The position numbers and the translations under genes are program-made. DNA of 64,000 nucleotides from Fuscovulum sp. (GTDB lineage Bacteria > Pseudomonadota > Alphaproteobacteria > Rhodobacterales > Rhodobacteraceae): the NCBI GenBank assembly GCA_035192965.1, contig CP136571.1, positions 2,252,501-2,316,500 on the forward strand, written 5' to 3'. Every line of letters starts with the position of its first letter. Positions within the stretch are counted from its first letter, which is position 1. Below are positions 52,690 to 61,230 of this stretch, piece after piece. The notes beneath the pieces were generated by a model that was given only the letters and a program-made list of their open reading frames with translations, did no database searches and was not told the DNA's origin.

Positions 52690-53097
52690 TTACGGCTTGA
52701 TCACCACGCTTACGCGCAGCCCGCCCGCCTGATTGCGAATCTCCCGCTCTACCATGCGGGGATTGGGCAATTCGGGGGCCACCACCACCAGCGTTCCCGC
52801 AAAGTTCAGCGCGCGCAGATGCGTGGCGACGATCAGCGCGTCATAATCTTCGCCGATCATCGGGCAGATCACCTTTTTGGGCTGCACCCGCGCCAGCAAT
52901 CCGGCGTCAATCGCCTCGGGCCGGTCCACGGCCACGGCATCGGGCGCCAGCGCTTCGAACCCCAGCACGATCGCGACTTGCGGTTCCTCTTCTACCACCT
53001 GTTCGGCGGGCCGCACCCGGGGGGCACGACGACGCACCGCCAAGGCCCGCTGCGCCTTGATCGCGGCTGCCGCCTGTTGCTGTCCACCCGTCTGCAT
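52690..53097 (-). CDS. Small conserved-looking protein of unknown function
   Basis: A 135-aa protein. The N-terminal 40 residues are Ala/Gln/Arg rich; the C-terminal part has a receiver-like alternating pattern: VAIVLGFEALAPDAVAVDRPEAI, then VICPMIGEDYDALIVATHLRALNFAGTLVVVAPELP, then LRVSVVIKP. No phosphoacceptor Asp set can be assigned, so it might be a degenerate receiver-like fold. It is divergent from phoR, sharing a 108-nt promoter gap. Function unknown. Confidence 0.6.
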   Translation of the reverse strand: MQTGGQQQAAAAIKAQRALAVRRRAPRVRPAEQVVEEEPQVAIVLGFEALAPDAVAVDRPEAIDAGLLARVQPKKVICPMIGEDYDALIVATHLRALNFAGTLVVVAPELPNPRMVEREIRNQAGGLRVSVVIKP

Positions 53098-53205
53098 GCG
53101 CCCTCCGTCACAATCTGCCGGTATGGCGGGCCTTGTGGCCGCGCCCCGGCCTCTGGCCTCTGCGTCAGGGCGTGGTATGACGGCAGAACGGGGCAGGAGA
53201 GTGGC

Positions 53206-54228
53206 ATGCATGCGGAAATGATGCGGACAATCGTGGCAGCGGTGCCCCTTCCGGTGATCGCCATCGGGCGGGATGAACGGGTCGCGGCGGCCAATCCGGC
53301 GGCACTCGCGCTCTTTGGTGCGGCCATCGAAGGGCGGCATCATCTGCTGTCGCTCCGCCAGCCCGCGCTGCAAGAGGCCATCGCCGCCGCGCTGGGGCAG
53401 GGTGTGGCGGGCACGGTGCGCCATGTGATCCCCGGCCCGTCGCAAGACATCACCTATCGCGTCACCGTGGCCCCGGCGGGCGAGGGGCACGCGCTGCTGA
53501 CCTTTGAAGACGTGACCGAGGCTGAACAGATGGGCCAGATGCGCCGCGATTTCGTGGCCAATGTCAGCCATGAGCTGCGCACACCGCTGACTGCGCTGCT
53601 GGGTTTCATCGAAACGCTGCGCGGCGCCGCAAAGGATGATCCCGCGGCGCGCGAGCGGTTCCTGTCCATCATGGAACGCGAGGCGGGCCGCATGAATCGC
53701 CTGATCGGTGATCTGCTGCAACTGAGCCGTGTGGAAAGCCAGGAACGCATCCGCCCCACCGAACGGGTGGATTTGCAGGCGCTGGTGACAGGCGCGGTTG
53801 CCACGCTGCGCCCGCTTGCCGAAGGCGCAGGTGTCGCGGTCGAGGTGACCGGCGAACCCGGCCCGCTGCCCGTGCCGGGCGATGCCGATCAGATCACGCA
53901 GGTGCTGGTAAACCTGATCGAAAACGCCGTGAAATACGGTGGCGCGGGGGGCAAGGTCGACATCCATATCGCGCGCGAACAACTGCCGCGCGGCCCCGGT
54001 CTGCGGATCGACGTGATGGACCAGGGCGAGGGAATCGACCCCGTCCATATCCCCCGCCTGACCGAACGATTCTACCGCGTCGACGGCCACCGCTCGCGCG
54101 AACAGGGGGGCACAGGGCTGGGCCTGGCCATCGTCAAGCACATCATCCAGCGCCATCGCGGCCGTATCCGGATTGAAAGCGAACGCGGAAAAGGCAGCGT
54201 TTTCAGCGTGATACTTCCCGAAACGTGA
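53206..54228 (+). CDS. phoR: Phosphate regulon-type sensor histidine kinase
   Basis: A 340-aa PAS + HisKA + HATPase kinase. The PAS-like segment (about 5-105: VAAVPLPVIAIGRDERVAAANPAALALFG) is followed by RRDFVANVSHELRTPLTALLGFIETL (His122), NLIENAVKYGG, DQGEGIDPVHIPRLTERFYRVDGHRSREQGGTGLGLAIVKHI. The kinase core is the PhoR type. Unlike E. coli PhoR it has no N-terminal membrane helix, so it is predicted cytosolic. AGGAG 7 nt upstream supports ATG 53206. PhoU follows, but no phoB or pst genes are present nearby. Confidence 0.88.
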   Translation: MHAEMMRTIVAAVPLPVIAIGRDERVAAANPAALALFGAAIEGRHHLLSLRQPALQEAIAAALGQGVAGTVRHVIPGPSQDITYRVTVAPAGEGHALLTFEDVTEAEQMGQMRRDFVANVSHELRTPLTALLGFIETLRGAAKDDPAARERFLSIMEREAGRMNRLIGDLLQLSRVESQERIRPTERVDLQALVTGAVATLRPLAEGAGVAVEVTGEPGPLPVPGDADQITQVLVNLIENAVKYGGAGGKVDIHIAREQLPRGPGLRIDVMDQGEGIDPVHIPRLTERFYRVDGHRSREQGGTGLGLAIVKHIIQRHRGRIRIESERGKGSVFSVILPET

Positions 54229-54274
54229 TCGAATTGCCGGCCAGCCCGGCCCGCTGGTCGCATGGGTCTGGCGA

Positions 54275-54292
54275 TTGTCATAAAACTGTTTC
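54275..54292 (+). promoter_or_regulatory. Candidate Pho box upstream of phoU
   Basis: TTGTCATAAAACTGTTTC matches the Pho-box form CTGTCAT-A4-CTGTCAT at about 14 of 18 positions, with both half-sites 11 bp apart. It lies about 100 nt before the phoU start in the 163-nt phoR-phoU gap. Confidence 0.6.
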
Positions 54293-54391
54293 AAATTCTT
54301 CGCAAAACGGCAAAACCCGCAGGGTTGCAGGCGCGCAGGCGCCCTGCCACCGGGCGACAGATCCGATCCGCCCGCAGCGAAAGCCAAATCA

Positions 54392-55102
54392 ATGCCCCAG
54401 ACCCATATCATGCTGGCCTTCGACCGCGACCTCGCCTCGATTCAAGAGCAGGTTCTGCGCATGGGCAGTCTGGTCGAGGCCGCGCTTGTGGATGCGGCCG
54501 AGGCGCTGGAAACCCGCGATGCAGCCACGGCCCAGCGGGTTCGGGCGGGTGACAAGGACATCGACGCGCTGGAAGAACAGATCAATTCCGATTGCGCGCG
54601 CCTGATCGCGCTGCGTGCCCCTGCGGCATCCGACCTGCGCACGGTGCTCACGGTGATGAAAATCGCGGCCAACCTCGAACGCTGCGGCGACTATGCCAAG
54701 AACCTTGCCAAGCGGTCGCTCGTGCTGGCCGAGATGACGACCCTGCCGGTGCCCACGGGTGCGATCCGGCAGATGGCGAAACATGTCTCGGCCTTGTTGA
54801 CCGATGCGCTGGCGGCCTTTGTTGCGCGTGATGTGGCACTGGCCGCCGAGGTGCGGCAGCGTGATCAGGAGGTGGATCAGATGTATTCCGCCCTGTTTCG
54901 CGAATTGCTGACCGAGATGATGGAAGACCACCGCAACATCACCCCGGCCATGCATCTGCACTTCATCGCCAAGAATATCGAACGGGTGGGCGATCACGCC
55001 ACAGCGGTGGCCGAACAGGTGATCTACCTCGTCACCGGCGCGCTTCCGGGCGATGACCGGCCCAAACTCGACAGTACCGCCGCAGGCACGCCTGACGTCT
55101 GA
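54392..55102 (+). CDS. phoU: Phosphate signalling protein PhoU
   Basis: A 236-aa PhoU with two three-helix halves and the repeated metal-binding pattern: MKIAANLERCGDYAKNLAKRS in the first half and HFIAKNIERVGDHATAVAEQVIYLVTG in the second. It damps PhoR signalling under high phosphate. In E. coli it follows pstSCAB; here it follows phoR directly, with a candidate Pho box between. No terminator was seen within the 54 nt before the next gene, which is convergent. Confidence 0.95.
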   Translation: MPQTHIMLAFDRDLASIQEQVLRMGSLVEAALVDAAEALETRDAATAQRVRAGDKDIDALEEQINSDCARLIALRAPAASDLRTVLTVMKIAANLERCGDYAKNLAKRSLVLAEMTTLPVPTGAIRQMAKHVSALLTDALAAFVARDVALAAEVRQRDQEVDQMYSALFRELLTEMMEDHRNITPAMHLHFIAKNIERVGDHATAVAEQVIYLVTGALPGDDRPKLDSTAAGTPDV

Positions 55103-55156
55103 TCGCCCGTATCCTGCCACAATAGAGGGGCAGGGCCGGGTGATCCGGTCGGATGG

Positions 55157-56101
55157 TTAAAGCCGGCCGATCCGTTCGGTCAGCAGGGCATAGAATCCCT
55201 CTGCGTCCACCGATCCGACGAACAACGCATTGGCCGGGCGATCCGTCACCCCCCACCAATCGGCCACTGTCATCCCCAATGTCAGGGGCGACTGCGTCTC
55301 GATCTCCACGTTGATATGCCGCCCGGCGAACAGCTCGGGCCGGATCAGATAGGCGATGACGCAAGGGTCATGCAGCGGCGCGCCGTCTGAGCCGTATTTC
55401 TGCATGTCAAAGCGTTCGAAGAAATCGGTCCATTCGGCCACCATCCGCCCGGCCTCATTGCCAAGGGCGCGGAACGCCTCCACCCGCGCGCGGGTGGTCA
55501 GGGCCTTATGCGTTACGTCCAGCGGCATCACGACGATGGGAATGCCGGATTTGAACACGATCTCTGCCGCCTCGGGATCGACATAGATGTTGAACTCGGC
55601 CGTCGGTGTGATGTTGCCCACCTCGAAATAGGCGCCGCCCATCAACACGATCTGCTGCACCCGGCCCACGATATCGGGCGCGCGTTCAAAGGCGGTGGCG
55701 ATGTTGGTCAGCGGCCCCAACGGGCAGAGCGTCACGGTATGCGGCGCCTCGCGGCGCAGCGTCTCGATGATGAAATCGACGGCATGGCCCTCGGCCAAGG
55801 GCATCACGGGGTCGGCCATCTGCGGGCCGTCCAACCCGGTCTTGCCATGCACATGTTCCGCCGTCACCAACTTGCGCGTCATGGGCCGGTCGCACCCGGC
55901 ATAGACGGGCGTCGCGGGCTTGCCCGCCAGTTCGCAGATGATGCGCGCATTCTTTTGCGTCAGCGCCAGCGGCACGTTGCCCGCCACTGCGGTCAGGCCC
56001 AGCACCTCGATCTCGTCCGGGCTGGCCAGCGCCAGAAGGATCGCCACCGCATCATCCTGCCCCGGATCAGTGTCGATGATGATCTTGCGCGGATGCGTCA
56101 T
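55157..56101 (-). CDS. Inosine-uridine-preferring nucleoside hydrolase
   Basis: A 314-aa nucleoside N-ribohydrolase. The Ca2+/substrate motif KIIIDTDPGQDDAVAILLAL is at 6-25 (the DxDxxxDD cluster), and LHDPCVIAYLI carries the conserved His-Asp near the C terminus. HVHGKTGLDG is a further family motif. It splits ribonucleosides for base salvage. Start ATG 56101 gives MTHPRK; the frame extends upstream without support. Substrate specificity cannot be fixed. Confidence 0.92.
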   Translation of the reverse strand: MTHPRKIIIDTDPGQDDAVAILLALASPDEIEVLGLTAVAGNVPLALTQKNARIICELAGKPATPVYAGCDRPMTRKLVTAEHVHGKTGLDGPQMADPVMPLAEGHAVDFIIETLRREAPHTVTLCPLGPLTNIATAFERAPDIVGRVQQIVLMGGAYFEVGNITPTAEFNIYVDPEAAEIVFKSGIPIVVMPLDVTHKALTTRARVEAFRALGNEAGRMVAEWTDFFERFDMQKYGSDGAPLHDPCVIAYLIRPELFAGRHINVEIETQSPLTLGMTVADWWGVTDRPANALFVGSVDAEGFYALLTERIGRL

Positions 56102-56174
56102 GCTGCGTGCCTTTACTGTAGTCAGGTCCGCCAAAAAATCCCAACCCGCGACTTTTGTCCAGATGGTCAAACAA

Positions 56175-56202
56175 GAAAGGGGGCACATCTGTGCCCCCTT
56201 TC
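56175..56202. terminator. Bidirectional terminator after the iron-binding protein gene
   Basis: GAAAGGGGGCACA (56175-56187), TC, TGTGCCCCCTTTC (56190-56202): a perfect 13-bp palindrome. On the minus strand it lies 29 nt after the iron-binding protein stop and is followed by TTGTTTG. Confidence 0.8.
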
Positions 56203-56231
56203 ACTGCCTGTCCTGCCTCTTGCGGGCCGTG

Positions 56232-57239
56232 TCAGCCGTCGAAATTGACCTCTTCGATCAGTTTCAGCGCTGCCGGGCGCAGCTTGGCCACTTCGGTCAG
56301 GGGTTTGGAATCCGGGGTGAATTCGCCCCAGCTTGCCACCAGATCCGATTTCGCCACCCCCGGTTTCACCGGGTATTCGTGGTTGGTTTCGGCATAGATC
56401 TTTTGCGCCTCATCCCCCGACAGCCATTCCATGAATTTCAGCGCGTTTTCACGGTTGGGCGCGGCTTTGGTCATCGCAACACCCGACACGTTCAGATGGG
56501 TGCCGTCGCCTTCAAAGGTCGGGAACAGGATCTTTACGGATTCGGCGGCCTCTTTCTGTTCGGGGTCGGCCAGCATCTGCCCGATGTAATAGGTGTTGCC
56601 CACGGCAATGTCACATTCGCCTGCCGCAATCGCCTTGACCTGATCCCGGTCGCCGCCATCGGGTTTGCGCGCCAGATTGGCCTTCACGCCTTCCAGCCAT
56701 GCTTTTGCGGCCTCTTCGCCGTGATGGGCAATCACCGCCGCCGTCAACGCGACGTTGTAATCATTGGTGCCAGAGCGGATGCAGATACGTCCCTGCCATT
56801 TCGGATCGGCCAGATCCTCATAGGTCGTCACCTCGCCCTCGGCCACGCGGTCCTTGCTGGCATAGACGATCCGCGCGCGGCTGGTCAGTCCGAACCACTG
56901 GTCATTCTCGTCGCGCAGGGCGGCGGGAATATTCGCCTCCAGCACATCGGATTGCACCGCCTGCGTCACACCCGCATCGACGACCTGCGTCAGCCGTGCG
57001 ATATCCACGGTAAGAACCAGATCCGCCGGCGATCGGTCGCCTTCCGCCACCAGACGTTCCGCCATCCCCTTGTCGACAAAGGCCACGTTGACCGTGATTC
57101 CGGTCTCGGCGGTAAAGGCATCGACCAGCGGCTGGATCAGTTCGGGCTGACGGTGGGAATAGACGTTGATCTCATCTGCCAGCACAGGCGCGGCGGTGGA
57201 GGCGAGGGCGAGGGCCATCAGGGAAAGGCGCATCGTCAT
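56232..57239 (-). CDS. Periplasmic Fe3+-binding protein (FutA/FbpA type)
   Basis: A 335-aa type II binding protein. The signal MTMRLSLMALALASTAAPVLAD is cleaved near residue 21. EINVYSHRQPELIQPLVDAF is the typical FutA/FbpA start, the C-terminal domain has GNTYYIGQML with the paired Tyr ligands of the iron site, and NHEYPVKPGV is present. It captures ferric iron for an ABC importer, whose permease and ATPase genes are not in the window. ATG 57239 has AAGGA 8 nt upstream. Its promoter region contains inverted repeats. Confidence 0.92.
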   Translation of the reverse strand: MTMRLSLMALALASTAAPVLADEINVYSHRQPELIQPLVDAFTAETGITVNVAFVDKGMAERLVAEGDRSPADLVLTVDIARLTQVVDAGVTQAVQSDVLEANIPAALRDENDQWFGLTSRARIVYASKDRVAEGEVTTYEDLADPKWQGRICIRSGTNDYNVALTAAVIAHHGEEAAKAWLEGVKANLARKPDGGDRDQVKAIAAGECDIAVGNTYYIGQMLADPEQKEAAESVKILFPTFEGDGTHLNVSGVAMTKAAPNRENALKFMEWLSGDEAQKIYAETNHEYPVKPGVAKSDLVASWGEFTPDSKPLTEVAKLRPAALKLIEEVNFDG

Positions 57240-57255
57240 TGCTTGAGTCCTTTTG

Positions 57256-57304
57256 TCGGGAAATCTTATGCCCGCCATAAACCCGACAATTTTACTTTGG
57301 TCAA
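57256..57304 (-). promoter_or_regulatory. Candidate promoter with overlapping inverted repeats for the iron-binding protein
   Basis: On the minus strand, TTGACC (57299-57304) is 17 nt from TTTATG (57276-57281), a weak -35/-10 pair. TTATG-CCCGC-CATAA (57266-57280) and GTCGGG/CCCGAC (57256-57261, 57282-57287) are inverted repeats covering the -10. They may bind an iron regulator, which I cannot name. Confidence 0.4.
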
Positions 57305-57463
57305 TAGGTGAGTGAAAAAGTCAGAGATCACGCGCCCGTAATCGAAAGAAAAGAGGAAGCGGGCACTCGTCCCCCGAAGGCAAGGTGCCGCGCCTTCCTC
57401 CCCCCGGAATTTATGCCGCCGATAAGACCGGGGGCGGAACAAAGCCTGCGCCCCTCTTCTCTG

Positions 57464-57521
57464 TTGAAATATCCTCGGGGGTGAATTGGCGCAAAGCGCC
57501 AAGAGGGGGCAGACAGCCCCC
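57464..57521 (-). repeat. Modular hairpin + GAGGATATTT element (copy 6)
   Basis: In minus orientation: GGGGGC/GCCCCC hairpin (57505-57521), TTGGCGC-TTT-GCGCCAA hairpin (57486-57502), TTCACCCCC, GAGGATATTT and CAACAGAGAAGAGG. Same two-hairpin order as at 3635. It lies between mazG and the iron-binding protein gene. mazG's stop codon is at 57521-57523, so hairpin 1 touches it. Confidence 0.75.
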
Positions 57522-58357
57522 TATCTTTTTTCCTTTTCCTCGACCTTCGCCCGGTTCCACAGCGCGTCCATCTCGGCCAGATCGCTCTCGGCCGGCGTCT
57601 TGCCGCCCTCGGCCAGCCAATCCTCGATCCGGCCAAAGCGGCGGGTGAACTTGGCATTCGCTGCCCGCAGCGCCGCCTCCGGGTCCACCTTCAGGTGCCT
57701 CGCCAGATTGGCCATCACGAAAAGAAGATCACCGAATTCCTCGGCCACTTCCGCCTCGGTCAATGTCTCGCGCGCCTCGACCAGTTCCGCCGCTTCCTCG
57801 GCGATCTTGGCCACCACCTCATCGGTGGACGGCCAGTCAAACCCCACCCGCGCCGCGCGCTTTTGCAACTTCACCGCCCGAGTCAGCGCGGGCAGCCCCA
57901 GCGCCACCCCGTCCAGCACCCGCGCAGGCCCCCGCTCGGCGGCCTTGATCCGTTCCCAGTCGGCAGTCTGCTGTTCGGCACTCTTGTCGCGGCTCTCGCT
58001 ACCAAACACATGCGGGTGCCGCGCCACCATCTTGTCGGAAATCGCGCGCACCACATCGTCAAACCCGAACAGCCCCGCCTCATCGGCCATCTGCGCGTGA
58101 TAGACGGTTTGCAGCAGCAGATCGCCCAGCTCGCCCTGCAACTCTCCCCAGGCCTGCCGCGCGATCACATCGGCCACCTCATGCGCCTCTTCGATCGTAT
58201 AGGGCGCGATAGAGGCGAAATCCTGCGCGATGTCCCAAGGGCAGCCGGTCTGCGGATCGCGCAGCCGCCGCATGATCGCCAGCAGCCGGTCCATGCTGCC
58301 GCCCCCTTCCATGATCAACTTGTCGCTTGTCGCTGCGTCACGGTCGGGCAGGGGCAT
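57521..58357 (-). CDS. mazG: Nucleoside triphosphate pyrophosphohydrolase
   Basis: A 278-aa MazG with two tandem all-alpha NTP-PPase modules. The N-terminal one has LRDPQTGCPWDIAQDFASIAPYTIEEAHEVADVI and ELGDLLLQTVYHAQMADE (EExxE...ExxD metal pattern); the second has IAEEAAELVEARE and EEFGDLLFVMANLARHL. It hydrolyses abnormal or surplus NTPs. The start at 58357 has GAGGTG upstream; 58366 is also in frame. It is divergent from the M20 gene. Not a toxin-antitoxin partner here. Confidence 0.93.
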   Translation of the reverse strand: MPLPDRDAATSDKLIMEGGGSMDRLLAIMRRLRDPQTGCPWDIAQDFASIAPYTIEEAHEVADVIARQAWGELQGELGDLLLQTVYHAQMADEAGLFGFDDVVRAISDKMVARHPHVFGSESRDKSAEQQTADWERIKAAERGPARVLDGVALGLPALTRAVKLQKRAARVGFDWPSTDEVVAKIAEEAAELVEARETLTEAEVAEEFGDLLFVMANLARHLKVDPEAALRAANAKFTRRFGRIEDWLAEGGKTPAESDLAEMDALWNRAKVEEKEKR

Positions 58358-58414
58358 TGCGGGCACCTCTGAATTGGGATTTGATCAAAGACACCAACGC
58401 ACAAGGAACATGTG

Positions 58415-59590
58415 ATGCCCGTCCTCAACCGTATCGCCGCTTATGCCGAGGAAATGAAGACCTGGCGTCGCCATCTGCATGCCCATCCCGAGCTTGGCTT
58501 CGATTGCCACGACACTGCAGCCTTCATCGCAGATCGCCTGCGCGAGTTCGGCGTGGACGAGATTCACCCCGGCATTGCCAAGACCGGGATCGTTGCCATC
58601 ATCAACGGGCAGGGGGCCGATGCACCCAACGCCCCCACCATCGGCCTGCGCGCCGATATGGACGCGCTCCCGATCCATGAAATCACCGGGGTGGAGCACG
58701 CCTCCACCGTTCCCGGCAAGATGCATGCCTGCGGCCATGACGGCCATGTCACCATGCTGCTGGGGGCCGCCAAATACCTCGCCGAGACGCGCAATTTCAA
58801 AGGCCGCGTCGCTCTGCTGTTCCAACCCGCGGAAGAGGATGGCGGCGGCGGCGAAGTGATGGTCAAGGAAGGCGCGATGGACAAGTTCGGTATCGACACC
58901 GTCTATGGCATCCATAACGCGCCCAATGTCGAATTTGGCCATTTCCACACCAATCCCGGCGCGCTGATGGCCTCGGTCGATACGGCCTTTGTCTATATCA
59001 CCGGCAAGGGCGGCCATGGGGCGACCCCGCATGAATGTATCGACCCCGTGGTCGCCGTTGTGGGCATGGTTGGTGCGATCCAGACCATCATCCCGCGCAA
59101 CGTCTATGCGTTGGACGAGGCGGTGATCTCTGTCACACAGATCCACACCGGCACCGCCAGCAACATCATCCCCGAAGAGGCGATGTTCTGCGCCACCATC
59201 CGCTGCTTCAACCCCGAGGTGCGGGCTTTGTTGAAGCGCCGCTTCCATGAAATCGTCGAAGGCCATGCACTGGCCTATAACGTGTCCGCCCGGATCGACT
59301 ATGATTGGGGCTATCCCGCCACGATCAACCATGCCGAACCCACCCATTTCGCCGCCGACGTGGCGCGCGAAGTGTCGGGCGATGCGGCGGTGAACGAAAA
59401 CTCCAACCGCGAGATGGGGTCCGAGGATTTCTCCTACATGCTGGAGGCCCGCCCCGGCGCCTATCTCTTTCTTGGCATCGGGCCGGGGGCGGGGCTGCAC
59501 CACCCGGCCTATGATTTCAACGATGAGGCCGCCCCGATCGGCGCAAGCTTCTTCGCCCGTCTGGTGGAACGCGCGCAGCCCGTCGTGTGA
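58415..59590 (+). CDS. M20 family metallohydrolase (hippurate hydrolase-like)
   Basis: A 391-aa amidohydrolase of the M20D group. WRRHLHAHPELGFDCHDTAAF, GLRADMDALPI, MHACGHDGHVTMLLGA and LFQPAEEDGGGGEVM carry the two-metal ligands and the catalytic Glu pair; GGKGGHGATP-like dimer-domain motif (GKGGHGATPHECIDP) is also seen. It cleaves N-acyl or N-carbamoyl amino acids; the exact substrate is unknown. ATG 58415 has AGGAAC 7 nt upstream; a GTG at 58412 is adjacent. Confidence 0.92.
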   Translation: MPVLNRIAAYAEEMKTWRRHLHAHPELGFDCHDTAAFIADRLREFGVDEIHPGIAKTGIVAIINGQGADAPNAPTIGLRADMDALPIHEITGVEHASTVPGKMHACGHDGHVTMLLGAAKYLAETRNFKGRVALLFQPAEEDGGGGEVMVKEGAMDKFGIDTVYGIHNAPNVEFGHFHTNPGALMASVDTAFVYITGKGGHGATPHECIDPVVAVVGMVGAIQTIIPRNVYALDEAVISVTQIHTGTASNIIPEEAMFCATIRCFNPEVRALLKRRFHEIVEGHALAYNVSARIDYDWGYPATINHAEPTHFAADVAREVSGDAAVNENSNREMGSEDFSYMLEARPGAYLFLGIGPGAGLHHPAYDFNDEAAPIGASFFARLVERAQPVV

Positions 59591-59708
59591 TCTGCCCCGA
59601 ATCGGACAGCAGGAAACGGGGCCATATCTGGCCCAGTTTCAACCTTTGGCACACCATATCCTGCCCCGCGCAACCTTTGGTGTCCCGTTCCGGCTGGCCC
59701 GTTTCGGT

Positions 59709-59740
59709 GTGAGCTGTTATACTAACGTGTAACAACTCAC
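59709..59740. promoter_or_regulatory. 32-bp operator overlapping the aminotransferase promoter
   Basis: GTGAGCTGTTATAC (59709-59722), TAAC, GTGTAACAACTCAC (59727-59740): 12 of 14 positions pair. It ends 16 nt before the aminotransferase ATG and contains TATACT (59718-59723), a good -10. The layout predicts repression by a dimeric regulator such as a GntR or TetR protein. Confidence 0.65.
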
Positions 59741-59756
59741 GATCAGGACGCCCGAA

Positions 59757-61160
59757 ATGCCGACCGCCGCGCTGAACACGCCTTCGCCAGCCGATCTTTG
59801 GGAAATGGACCACAACCATTCCCTCCATCCTTGGACGAATTTTGGATCGTTTCAGGATAAGGGATCGCTGGTCATCACCCGAGGTGAGGGGTGCTGGCTC
59901 TGGGATGCTGATGGCAACCGCTATTTCGACAGCGTGGGTGGCCTCTGGTGCACCAATATCGGCCTCGGCCGCCGCGAGATGGCGCAGGCCATCGCGGATC
60001 AGGCGGAACGGCTGGCATTCTCCAACACCTTTGTCGACATGGCGAATGATCCCTCGGCCCGGCTTGCCGCGCGTATCGCGGACCTCGCCCCCGGTGATCT
60101 GAACCGCGTGATGTTCACCACGGGCGGTTCCACCGCTGTCGATACCGCCGTGCGCATGGTGGCCTATGTGCAGTCCTGCCTTGGCCACCCCGACAAGATC
60201 GGGATCGTTGCCCGCGACCACAGCTATCACGGCTCCACCTACCTGTCGCAATCGGTGGGCAAGCGTCCGGGCGACCGCGTGCCAGAGTTCCGCTACAAAG
60301 AAGACGGCATCTATCACCTGTCGCCGCCGAACCCCTATCGCCGCCCTGATGGAATGACCGAGGCGCAATTCTGCGATTGGCTGGTGCAGGAGTTCGAAGA
60401 CCTGATCGCCCATGTCGGCGCAGACCGCATCGGCGGCTTCATCGCTGAACCGATCCAGGCCTCGGGTGGCGTGATCGTGCCGCCCGACGGATACCTCAAA
60501 CGCATGTGGGAGGTGTGCCAGCGCCACGGCATCCTGTTCATCGCCGATGAGGTCGTCACCGCCTTTGGCCGCCTGGGCCACTGGTTCGCGTCCTGGGATG
60601 AATTTGGCGTCATGCCCGATATCATCTGCACGGCAAAGGGCCTGACCTCCGGTTATGTCCCCCTCGGCGGGATGATCTTTTCCGACAGGTTGTGGGAAAT
60701 CATGGCGGGTGATCCGTCGCGCTGGTTCACCGCCGGTTTCACCTATTCCGGCCACCCGGTGTCCTGCGCAGCAGGCCTGAAGAATATCGAGATCATGGAA
60801 CGTGAAGGGTTGCTCGCCAACGCCGCCCGTGTGGGGGCCTATTTCCAGAACCGTTTGAAGGCGATGGAAGACCTGCCCCTCGTCGGGCAGGTGCGCGGGC
60901 GGGGCCTGATGATCTGCACCGAAAACGTGATGAACAAGACGACCAAGGAACCGCTGCCCGATGGCGTGAACGAATCCAAGCGGATCTCGGACGCGGCCGA
61001 AGCGATGGGTCTGATCGTGCGGCCCTTGGCGCATCTCAACGTCATGTCGCCGCCGCTGACGATCACGGAAGCCGAGGTCGATTTCGTGGCCGATGTGCTG
61101 GAAAAAGCCATCCGCAAGATCACAGATGAACTGGTCCGCGAAGGCCACCATCTGGGCTGA
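59757..61160 (+). CDS. Class III (omega) aminotransferase
   Basis: A 467-aa PLP-dependent aminotransferase. Motifs: GEGCWLWDADGNRYFDSVGGLWCTNIG at the start, FTTGGSTAVDTAVRMV, GFIAEPIQASGGVIVPP, LFIADEVVTAFGRLG, and the PLP lysine in ICTAKGLTSGYVPLGG (near 293). It belongs with beta-alanine/taurine/putrescine-pyruvate type enzymes; the amine substrate cannot be fixed. An agmatinase-family gene follows 272 nt later, which suggests amine or polyamine catabolism. Expression is probably controlled by the operator that precedes it. Confidence 0.92.
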   Translation: MPTAALNTPSPADLWEMDHNHSLHPWTNFGSFQDKGSLVITRGEGCWLWDADGNRYFDSVGGLWCTNIGLGRREMAQAIADQAERLAFSNTFVDMANDPSARLAARIADLAPGDLNRVMFTTGGSTAVDTAVRMVAYVQSCLGHPDKIGIVARDHSYHGSTYLSQSVGKRPGDRVPEFRYKEDGIYHLSPPNPYRRPDGMTEAQFCDWLVQEFEDLIAHVGADRIGGFIAEPIQASGGVIVPPDGYLKRMWEVCQRHGILFIADEVVTAFGRLGHWFASWDEFGVMPDIICTAKGLTSGYVPLGGMIFSDRLWEIMAGDPSRWFTAGFTYSGHPVSCAAGLKNIEIMEREGLLANAARVGAYFQNRLKAMEDLPLVGQVRGRGLMICTENVMNKTTKEPLPDGVNESKRISDAAEAMGLIVRPLAHLNVMSPPLTITEAEVDFVADVLEKAIRKITDELVREGHHLG

Positions 61161-61230
61161 CCTGCACCGATTCGGCCCCCTTGGTTACCCGTTGCGCGGG
61201 CAAAAACAGCGTGCGCTGCGTGCATACCAT

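Noticed and set aside
52690..54411. Long minus-strand frame across phoR
   Set aside because: Only the first 135 codons' worth at the 52690-53097 end looks like a protein. The rest lies antisense to the PhoR kinase, with skewed composition.
57521..58357. mazG as part of a MazEF toxin-antitoxin locus
   Set aside because: The sequence is the housekeeping two-domain NTP pyrophosphohydrolase with no mazE/mazF beside it.
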